Source of the DNA: Populus alba
Lineage: Eukaryota; Streptophyta; Magnoliopsida; Malpighiales; Salicaceae
Assembly: GCF_005239225.2 (NCBI RefSeq)
Contig: NC_133286.1
Coordinates: forward strand, 21,032,572-21,096,571
Length of the DNA stretch: 64,000 nt
Reading direction: 5' to 3'
Under the pieces are notes generated by a model, which worked only from the letters and a program-made list of their open reading frames with translations, was not told the DNA's origin and searched no databases. The position numbers were made by a program, and so were the translations under genes. How positions within the stretch are numbered: the stretch's first letter is position 1; every line of letters starts with the position of its first letter. Shown one piece after another: positions 1 to 10,665 of the stretch.

Positions 1-1059
1 CTTCGGGATCTTTTCATCAGTAATTGCCCCAACCTTACAAAGGCTCTACCTGGTCACCACCTTCCACGTTTAACAACACTTTCAATTGGAGGATGTGAGC
101 AGCTCGCGACTCCACTTTCTAGGTGTCCAATCATCAATTCAATTTACTTGCGCGATGCTTCTCGTACTCTGGGCTGGAGGGAATTAGATTTACTTTCAGG
201 GTTGCACTCTCTCTATGTTTCTCGATTCAACTTCCAAGACTCCCTACTCAAGGAAATCGAGCAAATGGTTTTTTCACCCACTGATATAGGAGATATTGCA
301 ATCGACGGCGTTGCTTCTCTCAAATGCATCCCACTGGACTTTTTCCCCAAGTTAAATTCTCTTTCTATCTTTAACTGTCCAGATCTCAAATCACTCTGTG
401 CACATGAAAGACCTCTCAATGAGCTCAAATCTCTTCATTCTTTGGAAATCGAGCAGTGCCCTAAATTAGTTTCATTTCCCAAAGGAGGATTACCTGCTCC
501 AGTCTTAACACAACTTACGTTACGACATTGCAGAAACTTGAAGCGGTTGCCTGAGAGCATGCATTCCCTCCTCCCATCCCTTAACCATTTGCTAATAAGT
601 GATTGTTTAGAACTTGAGTTGTGTCCAGAAGGGGGTTTTCCCTCCAAATTACAATCACTTGAGATTTGGAAATGCAACAAACTCATTGCAGGCCGCATGC
701 AATGGGGTTTGCAAACGCTCCCTTCACTTTCACACTTTACAATTGGTGGCCACGAAAATATTGAATCCTTCCCTGAAGAGATGCTTCTGCCCTCAAGTCT
801 TACATCTCTTACAATCTATTCCCTAGAACACTTGAAATATCTTGACTACAAGGGACTTCAACACCTCACCTCTCTTACAGAATTGGTGATATTTCGCTGC
901 CCTATGCTTGAGTCCATGCCAGAAGAAGGGTTGCCCTCCTCCCTTTCTTCTCTTGTAATTAACAATTGTCCTATGCTGGGTGAAAGTTGTGAAAGGGAGA
1001 AAGGTAAATATTGGCCCAAGATTTCTCACATTCCTCACATAGTTATTTCCCAACATTAG
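1..1059 (+). CDS. CC-NB-LRR resistance protein, C-terminal LRR part (5' end outside window)
   Basis: The frame is open from base 1 to a TAG at 1057-1059, giving 352 codons with no internal stop; any start inside the window is artificial because the leucine-rich repeats already run at base 1. The protein is a chain of irregular plant LRRs with recurring LxxLxIxxC patterns, for example SLEIEQCPKL, LTLRHCRNLKRLPESM and LVIFRCPMLESMPEEGLPSS, ending about 30 residues after the last repeat. It closely matches the LRR of the open CNL gene at 60680 and the pseudogene at 22.7-23.2 kb. In this family the LRR sits in the cytoplasm or nucleus, senses pathogen effectors directly or through a guard target, and restrains the NB-ARC switch. 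The CC and NB-ARC domains should lie upstream of the window. The 3' flank is duplicated near 23.2-23.8 kb. Confidence 0.88.
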   Translation, partial: LRDLFISNCPNLTKALPGHHLPRLTTLSIGGCEQLATPLSRCPIINSIYLRDASRTLGWRELDLLSGLHSLYVSRFNFQDSLLKEIEQMVFSPTDIGDIAIDGVASLKCIPLDFFPKLNSLSIFNCPDLKSLCAHERPLNELKSLHSLEIEQCPKLVSFPKGGLPAPVLTQLTLRHCRNLKRLPESMHSLLPSLNHLLISDCLELELCPEGGFPSKLQSLEIWKCNKLIAGRMQWGLQTLPSLSHFTIGGHENIESFPEEMLLPSSLTSLTIYSLEHLKYLDYKGLQHLTSLTELVIFRCPMLESMPEEGLPSSLSSLVINNCPMLGESCEREKGKYWPKISHIPHIVISQH

Positions 1060-1862
1060 CGGAGCAAAAAAGCAGCAGTTAAAAGGAGGTTTTCTTTCAA
1101 CCGTCCAACATATTGAGGTATTGCTACTAAATAGTTTATTTTCTTTTCAATAATCAAAGGCAATTTCAGTTAAAATTTGTCATGTTCCACTATTAATTCT
1201 ATGCTTATTTTTGGCTGGATCCAAATCCAACTTTCCACTTACAGTTCATGAAGGGATTCTCACCCTTCCTTCTTGCCAGAACAATATGCACAGGATAAAA
1301 TTGATCTGCTTGCTCCCTCAGGTATGACTCATTGTGAACTTTTCCATTCGATGTTCTTTCTCAGTTACTCTGTATTTCTCCACCATTATTAATTCTTTGC
1401 ATTTTCATGTCAGTATCACCAATTGCGCATTGCAGAGTGGAGCACCATAGTTTCACAAAACAAGATTGCTTTGCCTGCAAACCAACAGGTTTTTCAAATA
1501 TCATTACGTAGCTATTTGTGTATTTTACGTATCCTTTTCATGCTCTTGGTCTAAATCCTCCATTGTTTCGTTGCAGGATTCTGATCCAAATTTTCCGCTA
1601 CAAGCAATGGCGGCTCAAAGTTTGGATGATACACAGATATTGTCCATGTCGTATGTTTTTATTTGTTGTGTGTTGAAATACAAATTTTCTTCCCAGCTAT
1701 TGTCTCTCATTCATCTTCATATATAACATAAATAATCACAAGATCCTTGTTTTTATTCTATTTCATTATCTTTTTTTTGCTATAAGTATTTTTTCGAACC
1801 CTACTATTGTTCCTCTATCATGTTCTGCTGCAAATAAACATCACAAGATCCTTGTTTTTCGA
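1060..1862 (+). other. 3' flank of the CNL gene, duplicated at ~23.2-23.85 kb
   Basis: No credible coding sequence. The stretch aligns by eye with 23240-23850: shared landmarks are the block around 'tagtttattttcttttca', the 'gttcatgaagg' block and the 'catgctcttggtctaaatcc' block. It probably holds 3' UTR and possibly UTR introns, since pyrimidine tracts followed by AG occur several times; this is inference. The similarity ends near 'aaacatcaca' (~1848), where foreign sequence enters; it resumes at ~7356. Confidence 0.55.
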
Positions 1863-2618
1863 TCGGGAAAAACTGGAAGAAAAAGGCACAGTTAGTATTT
1901 TAATTCAGTACATGGTTTGTAAGGATAAATTCACTGTTGTTTTTTTTTTTAACTGTAACTTACGATCCAAAGGGCTTCTATTGTTCAGAATATATTGAGG
2001 TATTAGCTAAACTATGCCAAGCAAACAGAATTTGCATGTCCCTGGGAAGAGTGGATGTCATGCTAGAAATATAAATAACTGATCCCTCCTGAATTTTCAC
2101 ATGTTATTCCTTTCTCCTTCCTACTAACAGAAAACCACACAATGGCTTTACTTTAGGCAATCGATATCATGGTTAAGTCATGGATTTGACATCAAGGATA
2201 ACTTAATTGATGCATTATTGAAGTGATGACTAAATCATGTAAATCCATATTCACCCAACATCCAAGTTTATTCTCATTCCAAAAAATAATAGCAAGAGAT
2301 ATGAAGAGACGAAGAGGAATTTAAATAATATAATTTCTCTTTTCTGTCGCCATTTTCCATTCCAGAAATGTACTCAGGAAGTTTTAATAAGTTCAAGTGT
2401 AAGGTAACTTTTACCCTTCCCAGCTCTAATTAGGTTTCGCTGTCCTTCCAAACTAATTTAAGATCTAATACGAGGAAAACACACTGTATTAGTGAAAGGA
2501 TCACAATAACAAGATTTTCCAACTTCAATTCACTGATATAACTTTTCTTGAATCCTGGACAAAAGAACTTAGAACATCAAAAGATCATAGCAGGATTCTA
2601 AAAAACAGGGATTGTATT
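1863..2618 (+). pseudogene. Displaced LNK2-like gene fragment (exon scrap plus intron) with inverted junction
   Basis: Bases ~1883-2617 are nearly identical to the LNK2-like intron at ~32809-33556 in the same orientation (landmarks: 'cttacgatccaaagggcttc', 'gtccctgggaagagtgg', 'aggcaatcgatatcatggtt'). Just before it, 1863-1888 is the reverse complement of LNK2 exon sequence at ~32662-32686 (reads REKLEEKG). The join lies at a shared 'aggcac'. It carries no usable gene and ends where a gypsy LTR begins at 2619. Probably debris from a complex rearrangement during cassette duplication. Confidence 0.7.
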
Positions 2619-3585
2619 TGATGCGGAACAATAAATAACAAGAATTAAAGCAAGAAAAGAAAGAAGCTTTAGAGAAAGAAAGAAACTAAAGAAGAGAAGA
2701 AAGGGGATTGAAAATATGCAAAAGCTGCAATTTTTTATTAATCATCAAAAGTCCCTCTCAAAATGACAAAAGAACATATAAATAGTAAACCCTAAAAGTA
2801 AACCCTAAAACATCCTACTATTGGGCTCGGCCCATCAAATCAAACTATTTAACATAAATAACAATGAGTAGGCCCAGGTGGGCTAAATAAATAAATAACA
2901 ATGAGCAAGCCCAAATGGGCTAAATAAATAAAATAACAATGAAATAGGCTCACATGGGTTTAGTCTCCCAACCAAAGCGTGACAGGCTGGGCCATCCTAT
3001 GTCGTCTCCGTCCATATACTCGTGTAATCTGTGGTGTGGGCCTGGTGTCCCCACCAACTCTCCCGGGGTTAGAAAAACTCGACCCTGTCGAGTGTAGCAC
3101 TGGCCGACTCTGATAGTACTCCCAAAGATCTGGGTCAAGCTGCTGCAAAGTATCTCTAGTAATCCAAGTGCAGTCTGAGTCAGGCCGACCCACCCAGCGA
3201 ACTAGAAACCATTGAACCTCACCATTCCTGTTAAAAACAACTTGTTCATCCAGAATAACATCAATATTATCCTTTTGTGCTGATGTCAAGGTGAAAGGGA
3301 TAGAGGGTTCAATATCATCATCAGTAGGGGAGTTAAGTTGTATCTCAAATGGGTTATTTGGAATCGAAAGTGGTTTGTGGTATGCAACTAGATCCTCAAT
3401 GTTAAATGTAGAGCTAATGCCAAAATCATGTGGTGAATCAAGAACATAAGCATTTGTACCAACCCGTTGTAGCACTTTGAAAGGCTCGGCACTACGTGCA
3501 TGCAATTTTTGATTAGCTCCCGAAGGAAATCGTTCGGGTCTAATCCGTATCATAACATAGTCTCCAACATTAAACTCATTAAATG
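2619..3585 (-). mobile_element. Ty3/gypsy chromovirus fragment: 3' LTR plus integrase C-terminus and chromodomain
   Basis: Minus-strand remnant. Bases 2619-3056 form a 438-bp LTR (plus-strand ends TG...CA) that matches the LTRs of the element at 9781-13392. Next to it, 3057-3070 gives a purine-rich tract on the minus strand, as expected of a polypurine tract. The frame stopping at 2960 encodes the end of pol. It has the integrase C-terminal segment (FNVGDYVMIRIRPERFPSG) and, 60-100 residues later, a chromodomain (FLVRWVGRPDSDCTWI), which marks the chromovirus branch. The reading frame runs about 95 bases into the LTR. Gag, protease, RT, RNase H and most of integrase are missing: near 3586 the sequence switches to the internal 3' end of another LTR family. 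Confidence 0.85.
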
Positions 3586-3590
3586 AAGAC
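2960..3590 (-). pseudogene. Gypsy pol C-terminal fragment (integrase tail + chromodomain)
   Basis: About 210 codons of genuine pol, read leftward to a TAA/TAG-type stop at 2960. Seen: the GDYVMIRIRPERF motif near the N-terminal side, a FKVLQRVGTNAYVLDSP segment typical of the gypsy integrase C-terminal domain, then a chromodomain with the VRWVG and TWI aromatic positions. Chromodomains tether integration to particular histone marks. The codons upstream of about 3590 belong to the adjoining element, so the apparent start there is false. Non-functional fragment. Confidence 0.75.
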
Positions 3591-3659
3591 CTACAGAATG
3601 CAAGCTTGTGCTGAAGAAGCAAGAGGACAATTGCCCGCATAAATGGCAAAGGGGGTGAT

Positions 3660-4088
3660 TGTTAGGATATTGTCATTTAGTGGCAATACCCCACCACCAA
3701 GCAAGTGGAAGCACCACTAGTGCCACAATTAGTGGCATGTTTTAAGGCATTATTAGCCCCTCCATGTTGACCATGAAATGCCTATAAAAGAGGCATAATT
3801 ATTTGAGAGCAATGAGAGAGTGAGGGATAACGTGAGAGAGTGAAAAGAAGATAAGAAGAGAGAAAGAGGAGCTGCTGCCATGGGCAGCAGAGTGTGTGAG
3901 CAGTGAGTTGAGTTGGAGTGGATGTAATCCTCCCCCTCCATGTATTTATTCTATCCTTTCTCTATCTCTAATAAAATGAACCTCTCCCGTGGATGTAGGC
4001 GATTTTCCGAACCACGTTAAATATTGTGTCAGTGTGTTTAGCCTCCAATGGACAAATATCAGAACATCACTGTTCGGAATCCCCAACA
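3660..4088 (+). repeat. 5' LTR of LARD-like element
   Basis: Direct repeat partner of 6898-7347. TG...CA ends. A likely TATA box 'tataaaag' lies at 3783-3790, and an AATAAA-like signal in 'taataaaatgaacc' (~3969) suits the R-region poly(A) site. Confidence 0.85.
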
Positions 4089-4090
4089 AT

Positions 4091-4102
4091 TGGTATCAGA
4101 GC
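4091..4102 (+). other. Primer-binding site, tRNA-iMet type
   Basis: TGGTATCAGAGC two bases after the 5' LTR; this is the standard plant initiator Met-tRNA complement. Confidence 0.9.
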
Positions 4103-4140
4103 ACATGGTTTAAAGGGGTGTTTGATTTTGCTCAAAAATG

Positions 4141-4182
4141 AAAGTTGTCAAAATTGTGTTTTGACCATACCACTGTGTAGAG
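4141..4182 (+). promoter_or_regulatory. Conserved leader motif shared with copia element 2
   Basis: The segment starting 'aaagttgtcaaaa' and ending 'ccactgtgtagag' has a close match at 34241-34282. Both sit 38-39 bases downstream of their PBS, although the two elements otherwise differ. Position and conservation suggest an RNA packaging or dimerisation signal; that function is inference. Confidence 0.45.
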
Positions 4183-4458
4183 GAGGAAGAGACGGAGCCA
4201 CTATTGAAAACCACGTCAAAATTGGACGTAAAAAACGGCTGCACACTCTGTCACGCGCCGACGTGGAGACTGCCCCCGCGTACAGATGCGCGCCACGTGT
4301 CACACGCGTCTTCTTCACCCGGATGAGCTGACCCAGCCCAAATTCCAAAAGACCCGACCCATGTGCTAGACCCGGATAAGGATGATGTCATCATGACACC
4401 AATATACATAGTCAGCAGACACGTCATCAAAGCGGGACCCACCTGCCACGTCACCAGC

Positions 4459-4535
4459 CGCGAGTCGAGCTAAGCCGAGTCGAGTTGAGCTGAGCTGTTT
4501 GTGAGCCGAGCCGAGCCGCGAGCTGAGGGAGAAGA
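4459..4535 (+). repeat. GAGCC/GAGTC short repeats in element leader
   Basis: A GC-rich run of near-repeats of 'gagccgagccgag' type, unlike the AT-rich surroundings. A similar run sits at 34433-34555 in the leader of copia element 2. Confidence 0.6.
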
Positions 4536-5984
4536 TTTTGTGCAGCGGAGTCTACGTGCAACCAGATCTAAGATTGAATCTGGGTCGTTCATCAGGCCAG
4601 AATTGTTTTGATCAAATCGTAGCCGTCTGAAATGTGATTTGGACAATTTCAGACTTGTTTCCAGCTAATTTGATCGTTTCGAATGCAATGGTACAATCCA
4701 ATTGTTGAGATTTGTGACCTAAAGTGGTGGTGGTGAATTATTAAGAGAGATTGCTCGATAAAGAGGCATCTGAAGGTCATCATGGTGGTCGATGGAGATG
4801 ATGAAGAAGAAGGTGCACATGTTTACCCAATTACATGTGCTGAACTGCTAAGTAGGGAGAATTTTAACTGCCTTGAGGGAAGGCAAAATTAGGACACTCT
4901 GAACACCTGATCATGTGGACAATTAGAGGTGTAGAGTGAAAATTAATAAAGACCAATCTTGACGAATCTAAGAACTGGTAGTCTCGCCAGATGTTGAGAA
5001 ATCATGTATTAAACCAATATATTCCAAATCACTTGTAAAGGAAAGCCGCAACAAAGCTAGCAAATGGTTGTATATACAGAAAGACAGTACGATGGATAGA
5101 TATGGCCTAAGAAGTTCTGTCTAGGAGGTTGGGTTTTAAGCAGGACCAGTGTGACCCCTCCAATCTTTCCTGGGAACTTGCTTAGTGGAAGGATTATCCA
5201 TACGGTATTATTTTCATATATATAGCAGTTTGTATTGAAACAGCTGAAGACTAGCAGGATGGCGGCTGTTGGGTTCCGTATGTTCAAGGATCTGATGGAG
5301 AGGTGATTTCTCCAAAGAAGTGAGATTCGGTGACTGTGATTTCTCGAGGGGAGAATTGATGAAGACCTTGATAATGGAAGAGAAATACAGCAAGGGGATA
5401 AAGATTGGCACCCTATTTTGACTTGGACAGGTGTCGTGACAGGATGAGCTGCTGTCAAACATAAGCAAGGAATAGGGAGAAATCTGGAGAACAGAAATTG
5501 CACGAGGGCACGCAGAGATTGTGCAGGAGTACCCGTAGGATCCAACGAGGTACTATAATGAGACAACAGATGTAAGGAGAAGAAGAGATCCTAGATGAAG
5601 CTCAGAGCAGAGACTATGTAGAAGTTGTACAATAGGAAGTCTCTTGTGCTCTTGATGAAGACAACAACGAAGACCTTTCCAATGCATGCAAGGATGGAAA
5701 AAGAGTTATTGCAGAGGCACCTAATTGAGGGGGTGCAAACGTCTGTGATAAAAGGCAACCGCCTATGATGATAGGCGAAGACACCAAAGAGAGTTAGTGT
5801 AGGTGGAGCTGTCAAGCAGAAAGGCATAGAAGCTCCAAACATAGAAATCAAGGTGGAGGATTGCGAGGAGTATGTATACCGCAAGTTTCTCTTTCTATAT
5901 ATTCAGTGGTAGTGATCTCCCATAGTCCACATGGTGATAGAATTTTAGAGCCACTTTGAAGCATCTTAACTGAAGGAGGATGCG

Positions 5985-6200
5985 ACCACCTATGAAAGGT
6001 GAAGACACCTTAGAGAGAAGGTGTAAAGGCCATGATAGGAGCCTCAGATCAGACCGCCCCATGACAATAGGCGAAGACACCTTAAAAAAGGTGTGTGGGC
6101 CGTGATAGGAGCCTCGTTTCAGACCGCCCCATGACAACGGGCGAAGACACCTTAGAGAAGGTGTGAGGGCCGTGATATGAGCCCAGTTCAGAACAACCCC
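5985..6200 (+). repeat. Three-copy ~70-bp tandem repeat inside LARD-like element
   Basis: The block 'gaagacacctta' recurs at 6001, 6073 and 6143 (periods 72 and 70), each followed by 'aaggtgtgNgggcc', 'gtgataggagcct' and 'cagaccgccccatgacaa'. No reading frame is kept. Confidence 0.8.
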
Positions 6201-6897
6201 AGAGCCAATGTGATGGCTGGATAAGAGTGGACAAGTGTATAGCCAACGAAGTGGCTATGATGAGTATGAAGACAAATACAAGATTGACTTTCATGGATAT
6301 TGCCCCCATACTAAAGATCAATGAGCTAGAAGACATTTGCCTTGGAGAATAAGTAGGTGACTTGTGGAGCATTAAGACGTGGCTGCTATGAAGGAGCAGA
6401 GGGCATGCGCAGGTTCTGGGAACAAGCTGACTCTTGTCAAGGTGGTGATCTCGGTAATGACATTGTAATACTTAGAGTATGAAGACAGATATGGATCAAC
6501 CTTTAATGGGCTGCCCCTATGGTTAAAGGTGGAGAGCTACCTGGACTCTTAGGACTAAGAGCAAGAAACTCACGGAAAAGTAAGGCGTGGTTCCTAGGGT
6601 GGAACAAAGGGTAGGCACAACTCCTGGATGAGTAGACTCTTGGAAGAGTGGTGAGCTTGTGATCACATTGAAATACTCAATAACTGTCGCACTTGGGAAT
6701 ATTCGTTTGAGGGGGTATTGTAAGCCTTGGTGTAAGGCTTGGAAAATCATTCCGGACTGAGCATGATTGATACGCTCGAAGGAGAATGTTACGTTGAAGA
6801 CGCTTTCAAAATGGTAAGCTTGGAAGACCTGCAGAATGCAAGCTTGTGCTGAAGAAGCAAGAGGACAATTGCCCACATAAATGGCAAAGGGGGTGAT

Positions 6898-7347
6898 TGT
6901 TAGGATATTGCCATTTAGTGGCAATACCCCACCACCAAGCAAATGGAAGCACCACTAGTGCCACAATTAGTGGCATGTTTTAAGGCATTATTGGCCCTTC
7001 CATGTTGACCATGAAATGCCTATAAAAGAGGCATAATTATTTGAGAGTAATGAGAGAGTGAGGGATAATGTGAGAGAGTGAAGAGAAGAGAAGAAGAGAG
7101 AAAGAGGAGCTGCTGCCATGGGCAACAGCCCTGCTGCCATATGCAGCAGAGTGTGTGAGCACTGAGTTGAGTTGGAGTGGATGTAATCCTCCTTCTCCAT
7201 GTATTTATTTTATCCTTTCTCTATCTCTAATAAAATGAACCTCTCCCGTGGATGTAGACGATTTGCCGAACCACGTTAAATATTGTGTCAATTTGCTTAG
7301 CCTCCAATGGGCAAATATCAGAACATCACTAGGCGGAATCCCCAACA
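6898..7347 (+). repeat. 3' LTR of LARD-like element
   Basis: 450 bp. It matches 3660-4088 with a few substitutions and a ~21-bp difference around 7120-7145, where a 'ctgctgccat' block is repeated. TATA-like 'tataaaag' at 7021-7028. Host sequence resumes at 7348. Confidence 0.85.
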
Positions 7348-8216
7348 TTTGGATCATCACATGCTTCAGATTTTGAATTTAGTAATAGCAAATCCATTGA
7401 TAAAAAGGATTAAAAAATATTAAATTATTTAAGTAATCTGCAACGGATTTTTCATTGTTGACGCGGCAAAATCAAATCTGCAACTGATTCAAAATATAAA
7501 TTAAAGCCTTAATTATATAAAATCTTCGTTCTCTCCTTTTCTGCATCTTCAAAAATTCAAATTTTTTTCTCCATCTCTTTCTCTAATCCATTCGCCTTCT
7601 TCAAAAATTCAAAATCCAAAAACTTTTGATTTATCTTTGATTAAAAAAATTTATTCCATATAAAGCTGAAGTTAAAAAACAATTTTGGAGTGCAGGTAAG
7701 GCTTTTTCCAGTCAAATTTATTTTATGGTGCACAGGGTTATTCTTGAAGTTAACTTTCATAAAAGAAGCAGATACAAAAAGAGGAGATAATATAAAATTC
7801 ATCCGTATTGGAATCACAATTCAGAATCAAGTGAAAGTGGCCAGTGTCACTTGCAAATCTACTAATAATTATTGGAGCATCACCCTTTCGCACAATCAAC
7901 AGAAAGGATTAAAGCACAGAAAGTCATCATCTCGAGAACTCACAGCAAAGAGTTCAATGTTGTAGTGGATATGTAGCTATATTAACAACATTAATACTTC
8001 TAGAATGCACAAATGCGACTTCTTGATAGTTACGCTGCTAAAGACATTTACAAATCCCCATCAATACTGGTGTTTATTCCTCATGACCCTCATTTGGTGA
8101 TGATCCAGTGAGCTGACAATAAAAGAAAACCTCGGCATTACCAGTAAATCGATATAATCACCATTGCAAGCATAATGCATGCATGGAAGAGATTCAGGTA
8201 GGAATTATCCTTGTCT
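7348..8216. other. Intergenic: CNL 3' flank continuation and LNK2-like 3' UTR
   Basis: From ~7356 the sequence picks up similarity to 23830 onward ('catcacatgcttcagatttt'), so it resumes the host strand left at ~1850. Bases 7487-7700 recur at 13650-13890 and 23990-24110. Bases ~7800-8216 correspond to 24160-24495, next to the LNK2 stop in both copies, and probably are its 3' UTR (minus). No coding sequence is supported. Confidence 0.5.
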
Positions 8217-8584
8217 TCATTGAGAGGCTTTAACCTCCCTAGCTCCTTCATCTGCAGGCCCATTGTTTGATGCATCCTCTGAAGCGTTTAAGCAAGGATT
8301 GCTTTTACACTGACTCACAGGTTGAACATTGGTCAAGAGACTAGAAAGTTGAGACCCCTTTTGCGAAAAGTTTGGTTTACTTTTTGGAGTCTCAGGCAGG
8401 CTTGCCGTTGACAGCTTTGCTAGGCCCATTGTCTTGTGCTCACACGGGAGCTTGGTTGAAAAAGGTGATTCAGGTGTATCAGGATGCTTCCCAGAAATAT
8501 CCATCGGTCTATGAAACAGCAAATGAGCCACAGTCCGGTCTACGGGATTGGTCTCTGTTTCCACCTCAGGCATCTTAACCACCC
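8217..8584 (-). pseudogene. LNK2-like copy 1, last exon
   Basis: Open to a TGA at 8217-8219; acceptor CTGCAG just upstream on the minus strand (~8585-8590). About 121 residues: MPEVETETNPVDRTVAHLLF near the start, a serine/lysine-rich middle, and an acidic end EGAREVKASQ. This exon is uninterrupted here, whereas in copy 2 it holds a copia element, so it shows the pre-insertion sequence. Confidence 0.75.
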
Positions 8585-8792
8585 TGCAGTAGACTCATAA
8601 AATCCATGAGGAAAATGACAGGCAAGTTTGAGATTGCCATACTCTAAACAAATTGATAAACACTTGATTAATAACTTTGTGCAAACAAATTGAATAATTT
8701 GAATTGGGAAGGACGAGATGTAAAAGAACAAACCTGTTGGAATAAGAAACAATCACATTGTCGTAGGCAACAAAAAATCAAGTTTCAAATCA

Positions 8793-8935
8793 AAACAGTT
8801 TAGAAATGCATCAAAATAATATTTTTTATTTTTTTAAAAATTATTTTTAACACCAACATATCAAATCGATATGAAAACATAAAAAAATTTATTTTATACA
8901 AAAAAAAAAAAATTGAATTTTGAGGGAACCAAACA
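8793..8935. mobile_element. AT-rich MITE-like repeat
   Basis: Present in this intron but absent from the equivalent intron of copy 2, which holds other sequence there. The core 'aaatgcatcaaaataatatt' plus 'aaaattatttttaacaccaa' resembles segments at 51090-51290 and 52590-52750. I recall this as a frequent poplar repeat. Non-coding. Confidence 0.5.
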
Positions 8936-9775
8936 TGCTCTAGCTACAAATGTCAGTTTAATATCTGCCTCTACCTAGGTTGGCCTACAATACCAAAGCT
9001 TCTCTCAACTAAATCAAGACATGATGACCAGCACTCACAATCATAACAGAACCAGTGGAAGCGAACTACTACATATTTGATCAACAAGGTCAAATTCAGT
9101 CAAGTTTTTAAGGAAATCCAGTGAAAGAGGAACCTAAAATTTTATGTTTAGATTTTCTTCAACTTCGAAGAACAAGCGCTGCCTTAATTGAATTGTTTCA
9201 GTCACTATTCCTCCATTGTAAATAGAGGATACCACTTTCAATATTCATTTCTAGAACGAGAAAGGAAAACAGAAAATGGTGATGGCATTAAAAGATCCTA
9301 ATTTAACATTGCCATAGAGAAAAAATGTTAAGAAAAAAGAGAGGATAGATTAAATTTGAAAACAGAAGCATGAGAAATGCATTGCCTTAACCAACCTTCT
9401 TTGACTGCTGCTTTCCTCTTTTGCAGCAACTTGTTCGTCCCTGCTACTATTGTTTGTACTGCCAATATCACTAGCATAATGCCTTTGCATTGCACTTTGA
9501 GCCAGCCGGAACAAGCTATCCCGAATACAAAGTCTAATTCTGACATCTAACTGTTGTAAAACATTGGCTTGGAATCGTAACCAAGCACAAATTATTTAGC
9601 AGGGAAAGAATGCAAAAGTACTTTGAAATAATATCTTGAAGCCTGTAGAGTACCGTGTCCTCCATTGAATACTCATTAACCGGCAGAGAGACTGTATTGG
9701 AATCGTCTTGCTCAATAGGTGAGTTTGGGTCAAATGAAGCAAGTGTACTTAGATCCTCTACTTCAAGGTCAGCTC

Positions 9776-9780
9776 CTTCA
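9776..9780. repeat. Target-site duplication CTTCA (left)
   Basis: CTTCA before the element and again at 13393-13397. Copy 2 has a single CTTCA at the matching place (~32091), which proves the insertion site. Confidence 0.92.
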
Positions 9781-10078
9781 TGACGCGGAATAATAAATAA
9801 AAAGAGTTAAAGCAAGAAAAGAAAGAAGCTTTAGAGAAAGAAAGAAGCTAAAGAAGAGGAGGAGAGGGGTTGGAGATGTGCGAACGTCTGCAAATTTTCA
9901 TTCATTCAAGAGTGTCTTTCCAAATGACAAAAGAGCATATAAATAGTCTCAACCTAGAACATCCTGCTATTGGGCTCGGCCCATGAAATCAAACTGTTTA
10001 GCATAAATAATAAAAATAACAATGAGCAGGCCCAAATGGGCTCAATAAATAAAATAACAATGAGTCGGTCCAAATGGG
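9781..10078 (-). repeat. Truncated 3' LTR of gypsy element
   Basis: Starts TGACGCGGAAT, matching the other LTR from 13010. Similarity stops around 10079, 85 bp short of the 383-bp full LTR; this is the deletion breakpoint. Confidence 0.85.
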
Positions 10079-10113
10079 AAAATGATACATCTTAATGGGA
10101 AAAAGATGTATCA

Positions 10114-10665
10114 TTAACCCAAAATGACATGCCCTACCCAAAATCTCTCTTTGACTGCTATAGATGTATCATTAACCCAAGACACACTATAGGGCTTAGG
10201 GTGTGGGACAGACTTTAAGCCTAAGTGGGATACACTACCCGATGAAACTGCATTGATACAACTACCACTGTCTATAATGATCTTACACCCTTTATCTCCA
10301 CATTTAATGTAAGTGTAAAAAATAGCAGTCCTTCTCCAATCCTCAGTTCCTTTAGGTTGTGTTAAAGCACATCTAACCACACCTAACCTGGTTGTCTTGA
10401 TTTGAGTGGGTATAGACCTAACACATCCTATCAAGTTAGACTCATCATCCTCATCATTGAGATCTTGAAAATCATCGGGATTGGGTTCATATACCTTATC
10501 ATCACAATTATCTTCATCACCCACATCCTCTTGCCCCTTGATGAACAATGCCTTATTAGGGCAGCTAGAGGAAATATGACCAAAACCCTGACACTTAAAA
10601 CACTGAATTCTTGAAGTTCTAGGTGCTTCATGAAAAATACCCTTACCCTTGTCTTCTCAAGGTAT
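10114..10665 (-). pseudogene. Gypsy CCHC zinc knuckle and aspartic protease fragment
   Basis: Read leftward. CFKCQGFGHISSSC (CX2CX4HX4C) lies at ~10560-10601, an acidic linker (about 30 residues rich in D/E) follows, then the protease with IIIDSGSCINAVSS, whose DSG active-site triad is usual in plant gypsy elements. The frame ends at 10114 soon after the protease because of the internal deletion. Two stop codons between gag and the knuckle (~10650-10668) separate it from the gag frame. Confidence 0.75.

Larger units (their letters stand above)
3586..7347 (+). mobile_element. Coding-poor LTR retrotransposon (LARD-like, copia-related leader), with a partial tandem copy
   Basis: Two direct LTRs (3660-4088, 429 bp; 6898-7347, 450 bp) begin TGTTAGGATATTG and end CCCCAACA. 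A primer-binding site TGGTATCAGAGC (complementary to initiator Met-tRNA) follows the 5' LTR at 4091-4102. A purine-rich AAAGGGGGTGAT precedes the 3' LTR. The 2.8-kb interior has only short frames in all six phases and none resembles gag or pol, so it would need proteins in trans. Just after the PBS, a leader segment (4141-4182) matches that of the copia element at 33719, linking it to that lineage. Bases 3586-3659, before the left LTR, duplicate the internal 3' end (6833-6897). The left LTR is therefore also the 3' LTR of a second, truncated unit. No matching target duplication was found. Confidence 0.8.

Noticed and set aside
213..428. Minus-strand frames opposite the LRR at 1-1059 and at 63400-63963
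   Set aside because: They mirror the leucine-rich repeat codons of the sense gene and have no family resemblance.
5057..6372. Several 80-170-codon minus-strand frames inside the LARD-like element
   Set aside because: No conserved motif, they cross the 70-bp tandem repeat, and orientation is opposite to the element's PBS and LTR polarity.
3660..7347. Viral (pararetrovirus) origin for the coding-poor LTR element
   Set aside because: Has two LTRs, a Met-tRNA PBS and a purine tract, which fit an LTR retrotransposon; no viral movement or coat protein motif is present.
7690..7965. 91-codon plus-strand frame
   Set aside because: Lies in duplicated 3' flank; matching copies at 15772 and 24160 do not keep the frame.
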